Assembly: GCA_963676655.2 (NCBI GenBank)
Contig: CAXXKX010000003.1
Span: forward strand, 4,898,001-4,962,000
Reading direction: 5' to 3'
Length of the DNA: 64,000 bases
Origin: G963676655 sp963676655
Lineage (GTDB): Bacteria; Verrucomicrobiota; Lentisphaeria; Victivallales; Victivallaceae
Below are positions 24,551 to 33,099 of the stretch, piece by piece. Positions within the stretch are counted from its first letter, which is position 1. Each line of letters starts with the position of its first letter. Below the pieces are notes generated by a model, which saw only the letters and a list, made by a program, of their open reading frames with translations, did no database searches and was not told the DNA's origin. The position numbers and the translations under genes are program-made.

Positions 24551-27500
24551 ATGCTAAATAAAACTACCCCATTTTTCTTGCTAATTTTGTTTTCCAATTT
24601 ATTTTTGAGTAACATTTGCAAGGCAAATGTCAAAGAGAACAATTTACTATTCAGCGAAAATTTTGATGATTACAATGCGAATGCGGATTTTTCAAAAGGA
24701 AATCCAAATTGTAAAGGCTTAGCGGATGCCGACTTGCAGTTAAGAATGTTCACAGGAATCAACGGCAAGGGGAATGCTTTGACGATGAAGAACACGGAAA
24801 ACTGCATATATGAACTGCCTGGCAACCTTGACCCGCGTCAGGGAACTGTTTCGCTTTGGGTGAGTCCTCAGAACTGGAAAGTTTCAAGCGATAAGTGGCA
24901 GTGGTTTTTTTCGGTTGAGGCTTCCGGGTTCAAGTTGATGTTGTACAAACATTTTGTTCCTGACATGCTAATATTTGGATTGAAGAATGGTAAGGAAAAA
25001 ACGTCAAATGCATGGGCTATAGTCAATGATAAAGATTGGCAAAAAGGGATTTGGCATAAGCTTGATCTTACTTGGGATGCTAGTAGCATAAAATTATATA
25101 TTGATGGCATTAATCATAAAATCTACAAAAAAACGCTGAAAAATAGAACTCCCATAGTGAGACGACCATGGGTAAATTTTAAAGAAAAGAAAACGTTTCC
25201 AGCGCCTGAAGAATTAAAAGGGGGAAAAAGTTTTATTATATTTGGGCAAAGCCAAAGATTAAAAAAATCAAAATATTCTGATATAAACTACGAAACAGCC
25301 TACGATGAAATAAAAATTTATGATCGAGTCCTGAATCCTAAAGAAATAAAGGACGCTTATGAAAAACATTTCCCAGCTGAAAAAACGCCAGAACAATCAC
25401 TTATAACTGTCCCCAAAACCACAAACAGCATAACGATTGATGGGAAAATAACCGGTTCCGAGTGGGCTGATGCCGGAGTGGTTCCGGTAATAAGTTCTCT
25501 TCCAGGCGTGGAAGCAAAAGCTTACTACAAATATGACAATAAGAACCTTTATATCGGTATGCATGCCAACCGAGCCTGTCGCATGTTAAAAAACTATAAA
25601 AAACATGACGATAAATTATGGGAAGAAGATAGCTTTGAAATCGTTCTGAGTGCGCCCAATAAAAAAGATGTCTACCATTTTATCATTAACGGCAATGGTA
25701 CTGTCTTTGATCATAAAAACAGGAAAAAATCCTGGGACAGTCAGGGAAAATGTGCCGCTTTTCTCGGCAAGGATTTCTGGAGCGCTGAACTGGAAATTCC
25801 GTTGACGTCTCTTGGCGGAGATATTTCAGGACAAACCTGGAAAGGAGTTTTTGGGGCAACCTATTACACCGGTTCGGAAACGCCAAACTATTCCGCCTGG
25901 CCGCGTGCAGGAGCCAGCTATGAGTCTCCTGTGAACTATGGAGCCATGTGTATGGGAGAGAGTAATCTAACTGTGCAACTGGATAACATCGGGAACGTCA
26001 ATACCGGCAAGATTGACCTTGCAGTTAAGGTTGTGCCGAAAGGTAAAAACTCGGATGTTTTGCTTTCTGCTGAGTACCAGATGGTAAATTCCGAAAAAGC
26101 GGTCAAATGTACTGAAAACCTGCTTACTTCAAACTGGAAGACGACAATGCCGTCCGGACAACAGAAATTGAATGTAAAATGCGTGACCAGGTCCGGCAAA
26201 CTTGTATTTTTATACGATAAAGAAGTTTACGTCAGCCTTCCCCTGGAAACCGAATTTCAATGTTACCAGAAACATGGTTATATTAAAATCAATATTGATC
26301 TCAGTAACAGTGGATTCGAAAACCTGGACAAAATCAAAAGTACAGGTCTTTCTGGAACAGTTAAACTGCTGGATCGCAACGGCAAGGTTCATAGCCAAAA
26401 AGGATTTTCCGCCCAAAAAGCAATTTCTGTGTTCAAGCTGGGGCTGCCCGGTGATTTAAAGACCGGTAATTATACTATCAAAACTGAAGTCGAAAGCGTA
26501 AACTCAAAGCTGACTAGCGATATTACTTTCCCCGTACCGGATATGGCTCCATACAGAGCAAAACCGGGTGTTGATCATTCAATTCCAAAACCATGGACGC
26601 CAATCAAAGTCTCGGGCAAAACGTTCAAAGTACTGAACCGTGAATACATTTTTGGCAACAGCCCGTTCCCGCAGCAAGCTCTGTCGCATGGCAGTAAATT
26701 GCTTACCACTCCAGTCAATCTGTTGTGCGATGGGAAACCAGTTTCATGGAGTAATTTCAAAATTTCCGAACAGCTTTCCGATGTAGTGAAATTCGCAGGA
26801 AATGGAAAAGCCGGAGAAATTTCATTTAAGTGGCATGGAGAACTGTGGTTTGATGGCTTGTATTATCTTGAACTACAGATGATCCCCGGCAAATCCGGCG
26901 GCAAAATTAATTCCTTGAAACTAACTTGGGATATGCCGGAAAAATTTGCTAAATTTGTTCTTTCACCATTATACAATAAATGGGAAAATAATCAGATAAA
27001 ACTAATGCCAAAACCGTCAAAACCGGCTTATTCTGAACATCTTGTCTGGTTAACCGGACATAGGGACGGCTTTATGTGGTGGCCGGAATCGGACGCTAAC
27101 TGGGTAAACCCTGAAAAAGAAAAGCCGATTGTCATCAGCCGCAACGAAAGAAAAGTGAATGTTGCTTTGAATATAATAAGCAAGCCTGTTAATCTGAATA
27201 AAACAGCCACATACAAAATGGCATTTATGGCCACACCTCCTAAGAATCAGCCAAAAGATTGGCGCAAATTCCATGCTGATGGCTGGGGGCGTTTGAAAGG
27301 GCAAACAGCTCAGCATATCGGTTGGGGAAGTAATAATAATAGACCTTTTAATGATGATACTATAGGCTGGATCAGCATGATTCCGCGAGATCCGAAAATT
27401 TATCGCAAAGTAATCGAAAATTATAAAAATAAGGGTGTAGCCACATTTACTTACGGCATGCCGGCTTATTATTATGCCAGTAGTCCTGATTTTAAATATT

Positions 27501-28489
27501 TCGGCAAGGAATGGGAGCAGCGCCCTGGTCTAAGACTTGATGTAATAAAATCAGGAGTAAAGGATTTTATTGTCAAGTGCTGCGGTAATACCGGGGTATC
27601 AGATATCCTCTGCTGGAACATTGAAAACTTGTTTAAAAACTATCCTGAATTAGGTGGAATATATTGGGATATGGGAGGAAGTTGCTTCTGTGACAATACA
27701 GAACATGGTCATGGTGGTATTGATGCCTTTGGAAAACACTACTTTAGTTCTGCTTCCCTGGGGATGAGACAGTTGCTTATGCGCGTGTATAAGATTCATA
27801 AAAAGTATGGAAAAACCTTTTTCTATCATAATCACAGTAAATTCAATCCGATTTGCCATGATTTCACGGATTATTGGTATCCCGGGGAACAATATGCCAA
27901 TTGTGTCGGTAAAAATATTGATCATTTTTATTGTGAGGGCATATCACTGGAAGAATATCAATCTGAACATAATGGAGTAATAAAGGGAGTAGGTCTTGAG
28001 TTTTTCTCTCAATATGCAAGAGCTGCAAAACTTATACCCTCTTTAAAGCACAGACAAAAAGAATTCCGTAACGATCCCAAGTGGGCAATCAAAACAATGA
28101 CCCCATTAGTATTGCATGATGTTGGGATGACTCCTGCCTATGTTCATATGCAAACAGTCGATAAGCTGTGGGGTATTCAGGATAGCAATAATTTTGCGGA
28201 TGCAGAGTTTCAAGGTTACTGGACTGATCCGGGGGTAAAATCAACTTCACCGAAAGTGTTGGTCAGCGTATACAGTTGGAAAAAGCCAGCGCCTTATCGA
28301 TATGTCCTGGCAGTGGCTAATATGGGTAGAAAGGAACAACCGGCAGGACTGGTTATTGACCAAAAACGCCTGGGCATAAATAACAAGACCGGGTATGTTG
28401 ATCTCTGGAAAAATCAGCCGCTGAATTCACAAAGCCTGAAAGATACTAAAATAGAAGGTAATACTTTTATGCTGATCGGGATAAAATAA
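24551..28489 (+). CDS. Giant secreted protein: LamG, CBM9-like and glycosidase-like (DUF6067-type) regions
   Basis: 1312 residues. A signal peptide (1-25) is followed by a LamG fold (about 35-275; GTVSLWVSPQNW, LDLTWDASSIKLYIDG) and a CBM9-like sugar-binding domain (about 295-470) with SITIDGKITGSEW, YDNKNLYIGMHA and WSAELEIPLTSLGG. The C-terminal half resembles DUF6067-type glycoside hydrolase regions, with a barrel containing GVATFTYGMPAYYY and GGIYWDMGGSCFCD, whose Asp is a catalytic candidate. It would bind and cut a polysaccharide outside the cell. AAGGG precedes the ATG. Codons are strongly A/T-biased in the first third. The substrate is unknown. Confidence 0.7.
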   Translation: MLNKTTPFFLLILFSNLFLSNICKANVKENNLLFSENFDDYNANADFSKGNPNCKGLADADLQLRMFTGINGKGNALTMKNTENCIYELPGNLDPRQGTVSLWVSPQNWKVSSDKWQWFFSVEASGFKLMLYKHFVPDMLIFGLKNGKEKTSNAWAIVNDKDWQKGIWHKLDLTWDASSIKLYIDGINHKIYKKTLKNRTPIVRRPWVNFKEKKTFPAPEELKGGKSFIIFGQSQRLKKSKYSDINYETAYDEIKIYDRVLNPKEIKDAYEKHFPAEKTPEQSLITVPKTTNSITIDGKITGSEWADAGVVPVISSLPGVEAKAYYKYDNKNLYIGMHANRACRMLKNYKKHDDKLWEEDSFEIVLSAPNKKDVYHFIINGNGTVFDHKNRKKSWDSQGKCAAFLGKDFWSAELEIPLTSLGGDISGQTWKGVFGATYYTGSETPNYSAWPRAGASYESPVNYGAMCMGESNLTVQLDNIGNVNTGKIDLAVKVVPKGKNSDVLLSAEYQMVNSEKAVKCTENLLTSNWKTTMPSGQQKLNVKCVTRSGKLVFLYDKEVYVSLPLETEFQCYQKHGYIKINIDLSNSGFENLDKIKSTGLSGTVKLLDRNGKVHSQKGFSAQKAISVFKLGLPGDLKTGNYTIKTEVESVNSKLTSDITFPVPDMAPYRAKPGVDHSIPKPWTPIKVSGKTFKVLNREYIFGNSPFPQQALSHGSKLLTTPVNLLCDGKPVSWSNFKISEQLSDVVKFAGNGKAGEISFKWHGELWFDGLYYLELQMIPGKSGGKINSLKLTWDMPEKFAKFVLSPLYNKWENNQIKLMPKPSKPAYSEHLVWLTGHRDGFMWWPESDANWVNPEKEKPIVISRNERKVNVALNIISKPVNLNKTATYKMAFMATPPKNQPKDWRKFHADGWGRLKGQTAQHIGWGSNNNRPFNDDTIGWISMIPRDPKIYRKVIENYKNKGVATFTYGMPAYYYASSPDFKYFGKEWEQRPGLRLDVIKSGVKDFIVKCCGNTGVSDILCWNIENLFKNYPELGGIYWDMGGSCFCDNTEHGHGGIDAFGKHYFSSASLGMRQLLMRVYKIHKKYGKTFFYHNHSKFNPICHDFTDYWYPGEQYANCVGKNIDHFYCEGISLEEYQSEHNGVIKGVGLEFFSQYARAAKLIPSLKHRQKEFRNDPKWAIKTMTPLVLHDVGMTPAYVHMQTVDKLWGIQDSNNFADAEFQGYWTDPGVKSTSPKVLVSVYSWKKPAPYRYVLAVANMGRKEQPAGLVIDQKRLGINNKTGYVDLWKNQPLNSQSLKDTKIEGNTFMLIGIK

Positions 28490-28694
28490 ATCCTGTTCTT
28501 ATACCCGGATATAAAGATTTGAAATGTTATTGCAATAGTTTCACAATCGCCATATCAGGCAATTCAAAAGTGAGGATAAAACAAATAGAGTCAGAATCAT
28601 ATACGGGGGAGATTGTAACCCGAAAGTTCCCTAAAGGAAGAGAAGGATAACATCAATATTCGTAAAAAAATGAAAATATTTTTAAAGGAAAAAA

Positions 28695-29981
28695 ATGAAA
28701 TTAAAGCGCTATGCAATATGTGGAGTCAGCAATCGAGTTGTTCACATGTTTATCAAACCGATGTTCGGAGATTTTGCACGCTGTGCTGAATTAGTTGGAT
28801 TATTGGACTGCGATCCTTTGCGATTCGAGGTCTGTAAAGCAAATGTTCCTGAGTCAAAAAACGTTCCGGAATATAGTGAAAATGATTTTGAGAAAATGGT
28901 TGCTGAGACCAAACCTGATGTAATCTTAGTGGCTGGACGCGATGATACTCACTCTCGCTATATCCTGAAAGGCCTTGAAGCGAACCTGGATGTGGTTACT
29001 GAAAAACCGATGGTTACCACCAGTGAAGATTGCCGTAAAATACTTGAAGCGGAAAAGAACAGTAAAGGGAGTGTTGTTTGCACTTTCAACTACCGTTATC
29101 CTGCTGCGCATCGCAGGATTCGTGAAATGATTCTTGCCGGCAGGATCGGACGGGTTACATCAATTGATTTGAACTGGTATATTGATACTTATCACGGAGC
29201 CAGTTATTTCAAACGCTGGAATCGAACCCGTGAAGTATCCGGGGGGCTATCAATACACAAAGGCTCACATCACTTTGACTTGGCAAGCTGGTTAATTGGA
29301 CAAAAAGCTGAAAAAGTTCATGCATTCGGGGCACGAAACTATTTTGGCCCTGATGGAGAGTTAAACCCATCGCGTGAAGATGGTCGGGTATGTGAGACTT
29401 GCCGGGAAAAAGAAAAATGTAAATATTTTATGCGTTGGACTTCTCGATCCAGTTCAAAACTACCAAAAGACGATCATTTAAACGTTTTGACCGGGGCTAA
29501 AAAAGGCCCCCAAATGTATTCTGGTTACCGTCCTGATCGGTGTATTTTTGATTCCGAAATAAATATTGAAGATACCTATGTGGTAAATATTCTATATGAT
29601 CAGGGAGCAATGCTCAATTACTCTGCATGCTTTTCAGTTCCCTACGAAGGTTACCGGCTGGCAATCAATGGAACTTGCGGTCGAATTGAAACCAGGGAAT
29701 TGCATCCTCGAGCCCCGTTTCCGAGGCCTGAAGCACAAACAATTGATTACTTTCCAATTTTCGGCAGCAAAGAGATAATCTACACAGTCCCGGGAGAAGG
29801 TGGGCATGGAGGCGGTGATCCATTATTATTGGAGGATGTATTTCTTGGTCCTGATCCCCAACGCGGCTATGAAATTCAAGCTGGAGCACTGGATGCGGCA
29901 TATGCAGTTTGTACTGGTGAGGCTGTATGGAAATCAGCTTTGAGTGGTGAAGTTGTAAATGTTAAAGAATTATTATTTTAA
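28695..29981 (+). CDS. Gfo/Idh/MocA family oxidoreductase with cysteine insert
   Basis: 428 residues, longer than the usual 330-390. DVVTEKPMVTT carries the EKP motif and GGLSIHKGSHHFDLASWLIG the catalytic-region histidines. The N-terminal Rossmann turn is weak (AICGVSNRVV). After the second domain begins there is an insert with VCETCREKEKCKYF, a possible metal-binding cysteine group seen in some larger members of the family. It is expected to oxidise a sugar or uronate released by the secreted protein encoded upstream. AAAGGA precedes the ATG. The hydrolase gene follows after 29 bases. Confidence 0.82.
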   Translation: MKLKRYAICGVSNRVVHMFIKPMFGDFARCAELVGLLDCDPLRFEVCKANVPESKNVPEYSENDFEKMVAETKPDVILVAGRDDTHSRYILKGLEANLDVVTEKPMVTTSEDCRKILEAEKNSKGSVVCTFNYRYPAAHRRIREMILAGRIGRVTSIDLNWYIDTYHGASYFKRWNRTREVSGGLSIHKGSHHFDLASWLIGQKAEKVHAFGARNYFGPDGELNPSREDGRVCETCREKEKCKYFMRWTSRSSSKLPKDDHLNVLTGAKKGPQMYSGYRPDRCIFDSEINIEDTYVVNILYDQGAMLNYSACFSVPYEGYRLAINGTCGRIETRELHPRAPFPRPEAQTIDYFPIFGSKEIIYTVPGEGGHGGGDPLLLEDVFLGPDPQRGYEIQAGALDAAYAVCTGEAVWKSALSGEVVNVKELLF

Positions 29982-30010
29982 ATAAAACGAAAAGGAGTAA
30001 AGGTAGAAAT

Positions 30011-31048
30011 ATGCCCTCAAGAAATTTAAGTCCGCAAGTAATGTTTGCCGAATGGGCAAAGAATCATAAACCTGAATACCGATTCAAAGATTGCGGGATA
30101 AATGATTTTGTCGAATGGAAAAAGCAAGCTTATCAGAGAGTGATAGCCTGCTTGGGGGCAATGCCGGAAAGGGGGCCGCTGAATCCTGAATTGGTCATTG
30201 AGTGGGAGCATGATGGTTTGAGAAAGCAACGCTGGCTGATCGACGTAGCTCCTTATATTTCAGCCTCACTAATAGTCAATTATCCACAGGACGCTGAAAA
30301 TCTTCCGGCAATTTTATGTTGCCATGGTCATGGACCCTACGGCAAAGAACCGGTTATGGGAAATGACTCATCTACTGAGATGAGACGGCAGATTGAAATC
30401 AATAATTATAATTTCGGACACCAGATGGCGAAAGCCGGCTTTGTAACATTTGCTATCGACTGGATCGGCTTTGGGGAACGCAATGACAGCCAGAAACCAA
30501 ATCTCTGTAGACAATTAGGTAAAGACTGGTGCAACCTGTATTATTTACACGCGACAATGTTAGGGACGACATCGCTGGCAATAAATATTGCTCATGGCTC
30601 CGCCGCTATTGATTTTATCAACTCCCTTGATGAGGTGAATTCTGATCGTCTTGGTGTCATGGGGCTTTCCGGAGGAGGAACCATGTCCTTATGGATGAAA
30701 TTATGTGATAAGCGTTTGAAGGCTGCGGAAATAATGTGCTATTCCAGTCTATGGAAACAATTCGGATTCTGGGATTTGAATTACTGTGGCATGCAGGTGG
30801 CTCCGGGTTTGTATAATTTAGTCGACGTCCCGGACTTGCAGGGATTGATTGCTCCTGATCCGTTACTGATTGATATAGGTGTTTATGATGCATGTTTTCA
30901 AATTGATGAAGCAATGGAGTGCTATAAACAGCTTGAAAAAATCTATGAAGCTGCGGGAGTAATTGATAAGCTGGAGCTTGACTTGTTTCCCGGCGGACAT
31001 GCCTGGGGGGCAAATAAATCAGTAGAATTTTTTAAGAAATACCTGTAA
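30011..31048 (+). CDS. Alpha/beta hydrolase of the dienelactone hydrolase / acetyl esterase type
   Basis: 345 residues without signal peptide. AILCCHGHGPYG is the oxyanion-hole strand, MGLSGGGTMS (about 217-226) is the nucleophile elbow with the serine, and FPGGHAWG (about 325-332) supplies the catalytic histidine. The family (BAAT/abhydrolase 7, acetyl xylan esterase-like) removes acyl groups or opens lactones. Following an oxidoreductase, it could hydrolyse a sugar lactone or deacetylate an oligosaccharide; this is inference from context. Two overlapping AAGG-type ribosome sites precede the ATG. It is the last gene of the island, 140 bases before the tRNA. Confidence 0.8.
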   Translation: MPSRNLSPQVMFAEWAKNHKPEYRFKDCGINDFVEWKKQAYQRVIACLGAMPERGPLNPELVIEWEHDGLRKQRWLIDVAPYISASLIVNYPQDAENLPAILCCHGHGPYGKEPVMGNDSSTEMRRQIEINNYNFGHQMAKAGFVTFAIDWIGFGERNDSQKPNLCRQLGKDWCNLYYLHATMLGTTSLAINIAHGSAAIDFINSLDEVNSDRLGVMGLSGGGTMSLWMKLCDKRLKAAEIMCYSSLWKQFGFWDLNYCGMQVAPGLYNLVDVPDLQGLIAPDPLLIDIGVYDACFQIDEAMECYKQLEKIYEAAGVIDKLELDLFPGGHAWGANKSVEFFKKYL

Positions 31049-31188
31049 ACCTAAAATAGAAAAAATATGAAAGGTTTAAATTTTAGTAACAGCTTCCTTT
31101 TGATTTCTTGTCTTAATGCTTACCGCTTTTCGAATAATTAGAATTATGACTAGAAAGAATGAGTGGTTGTTTATTTTGAGGTTAGAAT

Positions 31189-31262
31189 TGGAGCGGGCGA
31201 CCGGAGTCGAACCGGCGTGACTGGCTTGGGAAGCCAGGGCATAACCGTTTTGCTACGCCCGC
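31189..31262 (-). tRNA. tRNA-Gly (anticodon CCC), CCA encoded
   Basis: On the minus strand the 7-bp acceptor GCGGGCG pairs with CGCCCGC. The D stem is GCA/UGC, the anticodon stem is CTGGC/GCCAG with loop TTCCCAA, and the T arm has the loop TTCGACT. The discriminator is T and CCA is encoded (31189-31191). The loop gives anticodon CCC, reading GGG glycine codons. Its 3' end is duplicated at 22282-22303, so it likely served as an integration site. Confidence 0.92.
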
Positions 31263-31318
31263 GTCTGGTAAGCACAAATAAAATATTACTAAAAAGTAAA
31301 ATGTCAAGCTGAAAATCT

Positions 31319-31346
31319 AAAAAGCCGGTTTTATGTCCGGCTTTTT
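31319..31346 (-). terminator. Intrinsic terminator of the glutamate dehydrogenase gene
   Basis: AAAGCCGG / CCGGCTTT stem with an 8-base loop, flanked by A on one side and T on the other, so it works in both directions. It lies 18 bases after the stop of the minus-strand gene. Confidence 0.8.
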
Positions 31347-31363
31347 ATACTGTTTTTTTCAGT

Positions 31364-32614
31364 TCAGACCCAACCACGAAGACGACAAGCTTCAGCAACC
31401 CGGGTGACGCTTACTATGTACGCGGCCAGACGGGTTTTGACTTTGCGTTTCATGTAAATATCAGATACCGCATGAAATGCTTTTGTCATTTTTTCATCCA
31501 GACGCTGATGGACCTCTTCTTCGGTCCAATAGAAATTGCAGGCGTTTTGAACTTGTTCAAAATAACTTACGGTAACCCCGCCGGCATTTGCCAGGAAATC
31601 AGGAATAACAAAGACCCCTTTCTCGTGCAGAATATCGTCGGCCTCGACCGTGGTTGGGCCGTTGGCCAGTTCGCAGATAATTTTAGCTTTGATAGCGGGA
31701 GCATTATCAGCCCTGATGACATTTTCAAGTGCGGACGGAAAGAGTACTGCCAGATCCAGTTCCAGCAAGTCGTCATTGCTGATCGGCTCGGTCCCCGGAA
31801 ATCCCGATACTTCTTCGGTTTTCAGCTTGTATTCAACCAGCGCTTTTGCGTCGATTCCATCCTGGCAATAGATTCCCCCCCGGGAATCACTGGCGGCAAC
31901 CAGTTTCAAGCCAAGCATTTCTTCGCCCAGCAGCGCGGCGTATTGTCCGGCGTTGCCGAAGCCCTGTACCGCCATTGCTTTGCCGCTGAGTGAGAGTTGC
32001 AGGGCTCTGGCTGCTTCACGTACGGTGAATATGCCGCCGCGGGCAGTTGCGTCGCCGCGTCCCGCGCTGCCGCCAAGCGGGATCGGTTTGCCGGTGATGA
32101 CGCCGGGATGGTGTTCCCCGCTCAAGGTCTCATATTCATCCATCATCCAGGCCATTATTTGCGGCGTGGTATATACGTCCGGGGCCGGGACGTCTTTCGT
32201 GCTGCCGATGGTTGGAGCGACAGCGCGGATATAGGCCCGGGCAAGACGCTCCTTTTCCGTTTCGGAAAGCGCTTTGGGATTGCAGATGATGCCGCCTTTG
32301 CCGCCGCCCAGAGGAATGTCGACCACTGCAGTTTTCCAGGTCATCCAGGTTGCCAGCGCTCGCACTGTGTCAAGCGTTTCATCCGGATGCCAGCGCAGGC
32401 CGCCTTTAGCGGGGCCGCGCGCGGTGTTGTGCCTGACTCTGAATCCCTGGAATACCTGCACACTGCCGTCATCCATTTTTACCGGCAGTCTGACAGACAG
32501 TTCCTGCTGCGGCCATCTTAAAAACTCGTATACGGCCTGGTCGAGGTCCAGCATTGAGGCTACTTCATCGAATTGTTTCTGGGCCAGTGCAAAAGCGTTC
32601 TGCCGGTCTTTCAT
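31364..32614 (-). CDS. Glu/Leu/Phe/Val family glutamate dehydrogenase, short hexameric type
   Basis: 416 residues, the normal length of the 45-kDa hexameric class. GPAKGGLRWHP carries the substrate-binding lysine, and PLGGGKGGIICNP the second lysine and glycine loop. VPAPDVYTTPQIMAWMMDEY is the conserved core, and AVQGFGNAGQYAA the NAD(P)-binding turn. It interconverts glutamate with 2-oxoglutarate and ammonia. The start at 32614 is chosen because GGGAGAAG precedes it; the longer open frame to 32794 crosses a hairpin repeat and is not family-like. It is divergent from the large glutamate dehydrogenase gene at 33.1 kb. Confidence 0.9.
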   Translation of the reverse strand: MKDRQNAFALAQKQFDEVASMLDLDQAVYEFLRWPQQELSVRLPVKMDDGSVQVFQGFRVRHNTARGPAKGGLRWHPDETLDTVRALATWMTWKTAVVDIPLGGGKGGIICNPKALSETEKERLARAYIRAVAPTIGSTKDVPAPDVYTTPQIMAWMMDEYETLSGEHHPGVITGKPIPLGGSAGRGDATARGGIFTVREAARALQLSLSGKAMAVQGFGNAGQYAALLGEEMLGLKLVAASDSRGGIYCQDGIDAKALVEYKLKTEEVSGFPGTEPISNDDLLELDLAVLFPSALENVIRADNAPAIKAKIICELANGPTTVEADDILHEKGVFVIPDFLANAGGVTVSYFEQVQNACNFYWTEEEVHQRLDEKMTKAFHAVSDIYMKRKVKTRLAAYIVSVTRVAEACRLRGWV

Positions 32615-33099
32615 GTTCTTCTCCCGAATATTGACGGATTCTGACGAAAATATTTTGCCTGAATTATTCACAAATTTATGGCGACCTGTTACAATCTGCT
32701 CAAAGTAAAGTATTTGCTTATGTCCTCGACGTAGCGCTGCTACGCCTGCGGGATAGCCAAAAACTTTCTTTTTGAGCATATTTTCACATTTCATCCATTT
32801 TTTATGAATAGTTCAGGCTAGTGACTCCAAGATAATTATATATGCAAAATCGTCTTTGTCAACTGTTTTTGATAATAAAATTCATGGATGATTTCTATTA
32901 AATCGGAAAAATAAACTTATTAGCAATTGATTAAGTTTGGATTAGATAAAAATCAATAAAAAATATTTAATCGAGTTGGCAAAGTGTTTTTAGGGAATTA
33001 TTTTATAATGGCACTTGCTATTATTATGATAGGATGTTATACTTAATAGAAGACTTCCATTAAGTCTTGTTTTTTTTAATTATCAAGGAGAAGAAGAAA
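32615..33099. other. Divergent intergenic region between two glutamate dehydrogenases
   Basis: 485 bases. The left part holds an imperfect hairpin repeat (32697-32779). The rest is strongly AT-rich and must contain both promoters, but no box pair stands out. AAGGAGAAGAAG just before 33100 is the ribosome site of the large enzyme. Confidence 0.6.
32697..32779. repeat. Imperfect 83-bp hairpin (REP-like)
   Basis: Arms starting TGCTCAAA and ending TTTGAGCA continue inward with mismatches to the perfect GTAGC-GCT-GCTAC stem at 32731-32743. The GC-rich centre contrasts with the AT-rich surroundings. It lies in the leader of the short glutamate dehydrogenase gene and could be a REP-like element or a regulatory leader hairpin. 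Confidence 0.5.

Larger units (their letters stand above)
22282..31210. mobile_element. Putative tRNA-Gly-integrated genomic island (about 8.9 kb)
   Basis: The segment is bounded on the left by the 22-bp tRNA-end copy and on the right by the intact tRNA-Gly gene. Its five genes all run on the plus strand: hybrid GntR regulator, pseudopilin, giant secreted glycosidase-like protein, oxidoreductase and hydrolase. Its coding sequences look visibly richer in A and T than those on either side. No integrase is present, so it may be an immobile remnant or have been inserted by an integrase acting in trans. Phage-like genes lie just outside the left end. Confidence 0.6.
31049..31363. other. Gap holding tRNA-Gly and a terminator
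   Basis: Besides the tRNA-Gly gene and the hairpin at 31319-31346, the stretch 31049-31188 contains AT-rich sequence with no recognisable terminator for the plus-strand island operon. Confidence 0.6.

Noticed and set aside
32615..32794. N-terminal extension of the short glutamate dehydrogenase to 32794
   Set aside because: The added 60 residues come from a hairpin repeat, have no family match, and a good ribosome site precedes the inner ATG at 32614.
33067..33099. Upstream TTG start of the large glutamate dehydrogenase
   Set aside because: The leader encodes a T/A-rich string and contains the ribosome site AAGGAG, which must be upstream of the start.
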